NCBI GenBank assembly: GCA_028687545.1
Contig: JAQTZZ010000057.1
Span: 1-25,696, forward strand
DNA length: 25,696 nt
Source of the DNA: Candidatus Wallbacteria bacterium
Lineage (GTDB): Bacteria > Muiribacteriota > JAQTZZ01
Reading direction: 5' to 3'
Translations under genes and position numbers: made by a program
Shown here: piece by piece, positions 21,697-25,696 of the stretch
Layout of the letters: each line of letters begins with the position of its first letter
Position numbering within the stretch: position 1 is the first letter of the stretch
Notes under the pieces: generated by a model
Database searches by the model: none
Told to the model about the DNA's origin: nothing
What the model saw: the letters and a program-made list of their open reading frames with translations, nothing else

Positions 21697-23160
21697 ATGA
21701 AGCCGGGTCTCTACTTCATTATCACCGCAGTTTTCTTCTTCTGCATCAACCTTCATGCCCAGGGTTATGATTACAGGGCTGCTCTGGATGCCATTGAACC
21801 ATTGACAGACGCCGATCAGGAAGATGCCAGGCTCTGGTCATTTTATCTGGAAAAATTCTCCCAGGTGGCACCTGAGGAAGTCCAGAAAATGTTTACCGAT
21901 GCTGCAGCCGAATTTTCAGTACCAGTGAATCTCCTGCAGGTGATCGGATACCTGGAGAACAACTGGGTGCATATCGGGCCGAGCATAGACCGCGGCTGGG
22001 GCATGATGCATCTGGTGGAAAACTCCTATATGGATACTCTGGGCAAGGCATCAGAACTGCTTGGAGTATCACGCCAGACCCTGAAGGACGATCCCTGCCA
22101 GAATATCCGCGGTTCAGCTGCCCTGCTCTCCTTTTACGCCAAGCAGAAAAATCTCAGAACAATCAGGCTTGAAGACTGGTTCAAGGCAGTCGAGGAAATA
22201 ACCGGTCTGGGGAGCGCAACCCTGAAATTCAGCCAGGCTATCCGTTATTTCGAATATCTCAAGAACGGAGTATCTGAGGTCAACATTCTGAATCAGGATG
22301 TGGTAATCAAGGCCTGCCCTGAGATTGACCTCAATTCATTGGCCAAGTATCACCCGCTCACTGATGACGCCACTGCCACGGCTGTGGATTATCCCGGTGC
22401 AGTGGCAGCGTTCAGCACCTGCAATTACACCTCAGGCCGTACTCACAGCATTGACACCTGGGTTGTGCATTACGTCGGTGTCGGAACTTATGCTGGAGCC
22501 ATTTCCTGGTTTCACAATTCCAGCGCTAATGCCAGCGCGCATTTTGTGATCAGAAATTCGGACGGCGAGATCTCCCAGGTGATCAAGGCAGGCGATACCG
22601 CCTGGTCCTGCGGAGCCACCAACGGCCAATCCAACAATCAGCGCTCAATCGGCATTGAGCATGAAGTGACTGCCACTCACCCTGAATGGTGGGACAGCGA
22701 GATCATGCTGAAGAATTCAGCGAAATTGACCAGATTTTTCTGCGATAAATACGGCATTGCCAAGAAACACAAGTTCCCAGGCATAGTCGGCCACATGGAG
22801 ATGCCTGGCTGCAACACAGACTGCCCGGCTGACTGTCCCTGGGACAAGCTGATGGGCCTGATCACAGAAGATACACCTGCTCCTACCCCTGACCCGGCCC
22901 CGACTCCCGCCCCTACGCCCGCTCCGGATCCGACACCTACTCCGTCACCTGATCCTTCCTATAAAACAGGTGTCGTCGATTCTGCGGACGGAGTAGCAAA
23001 TGTCAGGAAAGGTCCGGATAGCAGTTATTCAGTCCTGACCACACTCAAAAACGGCACTGAAGTCAAAGTGATGGGGCTGGAAGAAGAAAACTGGTACAAG
23101 GTGATCATACCTGACGGCAGAACAGGCTATATCCACAAAAGCATTCTCACTGTGAAGTAG
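21697..23160 (+). CDS. Secreted wall hydrolase: lysozyme-fold domain, Amidase_2 (N-acetylmuramoyl-L-alanine amidase), SH3 domain
   Basis: A 487-residue multidomain enzyme. Signal peptide 1-21 (cleavage at HA-Q). Residues about 60-180 resemble a lysozyme/transglycosylase-like domain (VPVNLLQVIGYLENNW with candidate E87, then GWGMMHLVENSY). Residues about 235-390 are an Amidase_2 zinc domain: H258 in WVVHY, SAHFVI (H282), E321 in IGIEHE, H366 in GHMEMPG and D375 in NTDCP as likely third zinc ligand. A Thr/Pro-rich linker (about 390-423) leads to a bacterial SH3 domain (425-487, VRKGPDSSYSVL, NWYKVI, GRTGYIHKSIL) that would hold it to the wall. It should cut MurNAc-L-Ala bonds and perhaps glycan strands, supplying substrate to the fusion enzyme. 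Own promoter. Confidence 0.88.
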   Translation: MKPGLYFIITAVFFFCINLHAQGYDYRAALDAIEPLTDADQEDARLWSFYLEKFSQVAPEEVQKMFTDAAAEFSVPVNLLQVIGYLENNWVHIGPSIDRGWGMMHLVENSYMDTLGKASELLGVSRQTLKDDPCQNIRGSAALLSFYAKQKNLRTIRLEDWFKAVEEITGLGSATLKFSQAIRYFEYLKNGVSEVNILNQDVVIKACPEIDLNSLAKYHPLTDDATATAVDYPGAVAAFSTCNYTSGRTHSIDTWVVHYVGVGTYAGAISWFHNSSANASAHFVIRNSDGEISQVIKAGDTAWSCGATNGQSNNQRSIGIEHEVTATHPEWWDSEIMLKNSAKLTRFFCDKYGIAKKHKFPGIVGHMEMPGCNTDCPADCPWDKLMGLITEDTPAPTPDPAPTPAPTPAPDPTPTPSPDPSYKTGVVDSADGVANVRKGPDSSYSVLTTLKNGTEVKVMGLEEENWYKVIIPDGRTGYIHKSILTVK

Positions 23161-23281
23161 ACCCCGGGAAAAATCAGCAGAATCTCAATGGCATCGGGAT
23201 CTGGCGTTTGGGCATGGAAACAGCGGATTACTGGTCTGTTGTTCAGAACAAGATCCAGGTATTGAAATATACTTCTCAGAA

Positions 23282-23311
23282 TTGATATTTCCTTTTGATA
23301 TGTAGTAAAAT
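23282..23311 (+). promoter_or_regulatory. Promoter of the NagX-type gene
   Basis: TTGATA (23282-23287) and TAAAAT (23306-23311), each five of six to consensus, are separated by 18 bases. The start would lie near 23318, about 30 bases before the ATG; GAGGCG (23338-23343) is the ribosome site. Confidence 0.55.
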
Positions 23312-23348
23312 ATTCCAAATTCACCCATAAAACCATCGAGGCGATCAA

Positions 23349-24602
23349 ATGGCAGAAACCAAGAAAAGACTGGATTCTCTTGACGTTTTCAGAGGGCTGA
23401 CCATAGCCAGCATGCTGATCGTGAACAACCCGGGTTCCTGGAGCTTTGTTTACGAGCCCCTCGACCACGCCAGCTGGAACGGCTGCACTCCCACAGATCT
23501 GATCTTCCCCTTTTTCCTCTTCATAGTCGGAGTGGCGATCAAACTCTCGCTGGACAAGAAAATAATGGAGCCTGATCAGAAAGGTATGATTGCCGGCATT
23601 GTTAGACGCTCACTGTCTCTATATGGGCTAGGTCTGATTTTGGCCTCATGGACCCTGATGACCAGAACCTTGCCCGCAGCACTCTTTCAGATCCAGGATG
23701 GTTCCTGGTTTCACCTTCACATGAGCATGGTGCCTAAGACAATGGCCGATTTCTGGGCAGGTGTGGGTATGATCCGCCTGACAGGAGTGCTGCAGAGGAT
23801 CGCTTTCTGCTACCTGGCAGCATCCCTGATCTACATCAAGTTCACCAGGAAAACTGATCAGGGCATTGAAGTAGATACAAAATCCATTTCAGCGATTACA
23901 GCCATCATTCTGGTCGGCTATTTCCTGGTGATGACCCTGGCCTGGGTGCCTGGTTTCGGTATGGGACATATTGATTCCAAGGAAGCCAACCTGGCAGCCT
24001 ACATCGACCGCATTGTCCTGGGAAAACACATCTGGGCAGGCGGCGAAGGCATTTACGACCCTGAAGGCATACTCAGCACATTCCCGGCCATAGCCACCTC
24101 GCTCACAGGCATTCTCTGCGGCTGTCTGCTGCGCCGCAGGAATGAACCGGAAAAGATGCTGATGACCATGTTCGCTTATGGCACTGCCACTGCCATTACA
24201 GGCTATATATTATCCGCCTTCATGCCTTTTAACAAAGCTCTCTGGTCAAGTCCCTATGTACTCTGGACAACCGGGCTAGGCATGATCTTTCTGGCCTTCT
24301 GTTACTGGTACACGGACTACATGGGCTTCAAGCTCGGTACCCAGCCGTTCCTCTACCACGGCACCAACGCCATCACGGTCTTCTTCCTCTCCGGCTTGTT
24401 CGCCAGGGAGATATCCCTCAACAAATTCCTGCTGGCTGATGGAAAGACGATCCCTATCCAGAAATGGTTTTTTACCCATTTCTGCCAGTCTACCTGGTGG
24501 TCGGACTACAATGCTTCCCTGATCTATGCGATCTGTTTTATCTCGTTCTGGACTTTTCTGATGTGGCTGTTATACAGAAAGAAGATATTTATAAAAATCT
24601 GA
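23349..24602 (+). CDS. nagX: NagX/HGSNAT-type membrane acetyltransferase (DUF5009-like)
   Basis: A 417-residue protein with about ten membrane segments. The N-terminus is diagnostic: KRLDSLDVFRGLTIASMLIV, then NNPGSW, then HASWNGCTPTDLIFPFFLF, closely matching human heparan-alpha-glucosaminide N-acetyltransferase, where the His of HASWNG is the acetylated catalytic residue (H40 here). In xanthomonads a member called NagX sits in GlcNAc-use loci. Likely role: transacetylation of glucosamine or wall sugars across the inner membrane, so that de-acetylated peptidoglycan sugars can join GlcNAc metabolism; this is inference. It has its own promoter and lies between the amidase and the kinase. Confidence 0.85.
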   Translation: MAETKKRLDSLDVFRGLTIASMLIVNNPGSWSFVYEPLDHASWNGCTPTDLIFPFFLFIVGVAIKLSLDKKIMEPDQKGMIAGIVRRSLSLYGLGLILASWTLMTRTLPAALFQIQDGSWFHLHMSMVPKTMADFWAGVGMIRLTGVLQRIAFCYLAASLIYIKFTRKTDQGIEVDTKSISAITAIILVGYFLVMTLAWVPGFGMGHIDSKEANLAAYIDRIVLGKHIWAGGEGIYDPEGILSTFPAIATSLTGILCGCLLRRRNEPEKMLMTMFAYGTATAITGYILSAFMPFNKALWSSPYVLWTTGLGMIFLAFCYWYTDYMGFKLGTQPFLYHGTNAITVFFLSGLFAREISLNKFLLADGKTIPIQKWFFTHFCQSTWWSDYNASLIYAICFISFWTFLMWLLYRKKIFIKI

Positions 24603-24674
24603 CTTGGGATTTCTTTGATGTTTGTAAGTTGGTAAGTTTACAAGTTTCAGGAAGGTAATTTTGATAGAATAAGT

Positions 24675-24836
24675 TTGGCAAATTCCCTGTATTCGCACCA
24701 TGCTATGTGGGGTGGCCGGAGTCTGAAGCTGTAACAAAACCCGAAGGGTTTTTCAACAGCTTCAGACGCAGAGACAGGACCCGCCACAAATCAATGCCAC
24801 GCATAACATCTGGCTGCACACCACAAAATTTGCCAA
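24675..24836. repeat. Large imperfect palindrome bounded by TTGGCAAATT/AATTTGCCAA
   Basis: The ends are a perfect 10-base inverted repeat (24675-24684 with 24827-24836). The core is a perfect 12-base repeat, GTCTGAAGCTGT (24721-24732) with ACAGCTTCAGAC (24756-24767), enclosing AAAACCC-GAA-GGGTTTT (24736-24752). Between ends and core, further weak matches occur (GCACCATGCTATG against the complement of CATAACATCTGGCTGC). Candidate small non-autonomous element or cruciform; no transposase is seen. Confidence 0.5.
24736..24753 (+). terminator. Terminator-like hairpin after the NagX-type gene
   Basis: AAAACCC and GGGTTTT pair around a GAA loop, running into a T-run of five. It lies about 130 bases past the stop codon at the core of the palindromic element. 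Confidence 0.35.
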
Positions 24837-24865
24837 GCGACGAGATAACAAATAAAGAGGTAGCC

Positions 24866-25696
24866 ATGAAAATCAATGAAAGTGTCCTGAAAGTGATGAA
24901 ATTTAAGCCTGAGCTGGAGCCTGATTTTCTGCCTGCTGTGCTCTGGAATCGGGAATTCCGCAAGGAAGCCAGGAAAAACAAGTCATCCCCCCTGACCATC
25001 GCCCTGCAGAGGCTGGATGGCACTGTTTTCCTCTTCAAAACTGCCATTTTACCCCACACGGAAAAAAACAAACCGTATAACATCAAGTATGTCGAACGGC
25101 TGATCAAATTTCTGCTCTGGCAGAAGGGCGGTTACAAGATCATTCTGGACGGGGACAGGGAAATGACCAGGGAAATCGGGGAAATATACAGCCGGAATGG
25201 AGCCAGAAGCTTTGACTGGGACTTCATCGGCCGGAGGATTTTCGGGAAAAGAATTGAAGTCGAATCTCTGCCAAGTGAGAAAATGCCTGTTGAAAATAGC
25301 TTTTCCACTGCTCTGGGCCGTAATCTGGAAGGCTGCAGGATCGGATTCGACCTGGGTGGGAGCGATCGGAAATGTGCGGCCCTGATCGAGGGAGAAGTTG
25401 TATTTTCAGAAGAAATCGCCTGGAGCCCTTATTTTCAGAAAGATCCTCAATATCATATCGAAGGCATCAATGACAGCCTCAAGCGTGCAGCAGAACATCT
25501 TCCCAGAGTTGACGCAATCGGGGGCAGCGCGGCAGGAGTATACATCAACAATGAAGTCTGCGTCGGATCTTTGTACCGCGGGTTGAGCGAAGAAGATTTC
25601 GACAAACATATCCGCAGGGTTTTCTTCAATCTCAGGGAACGCTGGGATAATGTCCCCTTCGAAGTAGCCAATGACGGCGAAGTTGCTGCTCTGGCA
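24866..25696 (+). CDS. ROK-type sugar kinase with a long N-terminal extension (partial, runs off the window)
   Basis: An open frame of 277 codons from the ATG at 24866 (AAAGAGG five bases upstream) to the window end with no stop. From about residue 150 it resembles a ROK kinase: GFDLGGSDRKCAALIEG (about 156-172) corresponds to the ATP phosphate loop D-x-G-G-T, AIGGSAAGVYINN to the middle strand, and VANDGEVAALA at the edge to the catalytic N-D-x-N motif. The first 150 residues (for example LKVMKFKPELEPDFLPAVLW) match nothing I recognise and precede the kinase fold; ROK repressors have a helix-turn-helix there, but this does not look like one. The position suggests phosphorylation of MurNAc, GlcNAc or anhydro-sugar ahead of the etherase. 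Substrate not provable here. Confidence 0.7.
   Translation, partial: MKINESVLKVMKFKPELEPDFLPAVLWNREFRKEARKNKSSPLTIALQRLDGTVFLFKTAILPHTEKNKPYNIKYVERLIKFLLWQKGGYKIILDGDREMTREIGEIYSRNGARSFDWDFIGRRIFGKRIEVESLPSEKMPVENSFSTALGRNLEGCRIGFDLGGSDRKCAALIEGEVVFSEEIAWSPYFQKDPQYHIEGINDSLKRAAEHLPRVDAIGGSAAGVYINNEVCVGSLYRGLSEEDFDKHIRRVFFNLRERWDNVPFEVANDGEVAALA

Larger units (their letters stand above)
24603..24865. other. Intergenic region with a long inverted-repeat element
   Basis: No gene is seen. The element at 24675-24836 takes up most of it (listed separately). The first 70 bases are AT-rich, and the last 30 carry the ribosome site of the kinase gene (AAAGAGG, 24854-24860). I see no convincing promoter for the kinase other than sequence inside the repeat. 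Confidence 0.4.

Noticed and set aside
22888-22970. Tandem repeats within the amidase gene.
   Set aside because: They encode a Thr/Pro-rich linker between domains, an ordinary coding repeat.

Overview
This window is about 25.7 kb of moderate-GC bacterial DNA (roughly 50% by eye) with densely packed genes, short intergenic gaps, Shine-Dalgarno-type ribosome sites and mostly ATG starts. A lipoprotein signal peptide, secreted periplasmic-type hydrolases and peptidoglycan-salvage genes point to a bacterium with a peptidoglycan wall, probably diderm. I cannot place it in a phylum from sequence alone. The mix of an FGE-fold protein, SSS symporters, zinc-ribbon membrane proteins and many unfamiliar reading frames would suit a little-studied lineage, but that is a guess.

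Left part (1-5000): a small Cys/His-rich protein with its own promoter; a 500-base gene-free stretch with a three-way-junction-like inverted repeat; a PIN-toxin/DUF2281-antitoxin pair; a secreted protein of unknown function; an exported FGE/SUMF1-fold protein lacking one of the two cysteines needed for formylglycine formation; and an orphan family-5 (oligopeptide-type) ABC substrate-binding lipoprotein.

Middle part (5000-13500): two overlapping half-transporter genes form a heterodimeric ABC exporter with one degenerate and one canonical ATP site. A minus-strand cluster follows (GNAT acetyltransferase, DUF3592 membrane protein, GyrI-like effector-binding protein, small C4 zinc protein). Next come a 335-base gap with nested inverted repeats, a pseudopilin-tail/EF-hand-loop protein, and two membrane proteins of unknown function, one carrying a zinc ribbon.

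Right part (13600-25696) is the most interesting: what looks like a complete peptidoglycan sugar salvage locus. Four genes run as one operon: SSS symporter 1, a double-length MurQ-type etherase, a secreted 960-residue NagZ-NamZ fusion, and SSS symporter 2. Downstream, each with its own promoter or ribosome site, are a secreted lysozyme-fold/amidase/SH3 wall hydrolase, a NagX/HGSNAT-type membrane acetyltransferase, and a ROK-type sugar kinase cut off by the window end. The inferred flow is as follows. The amidase-type hydrolase strips and opens peptidoglycan. The fusion removes terminal GlcNAc (GH3 half) and MurNAc (NamZ half) outside the cytoplasm. The sodium symporters import the free sugars, the kinase phosphorylates them, and the etherase turns MurNAc-6-P into GlcNAc-6-P and lactate. 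No PTS component is present. The two gene groups carry different candidate regulatory sites: a 21-base palindrome overlapping the -10 box ahead of the symporter operon, and three 10-base-period repeats directly upstream of the amidase promoter.
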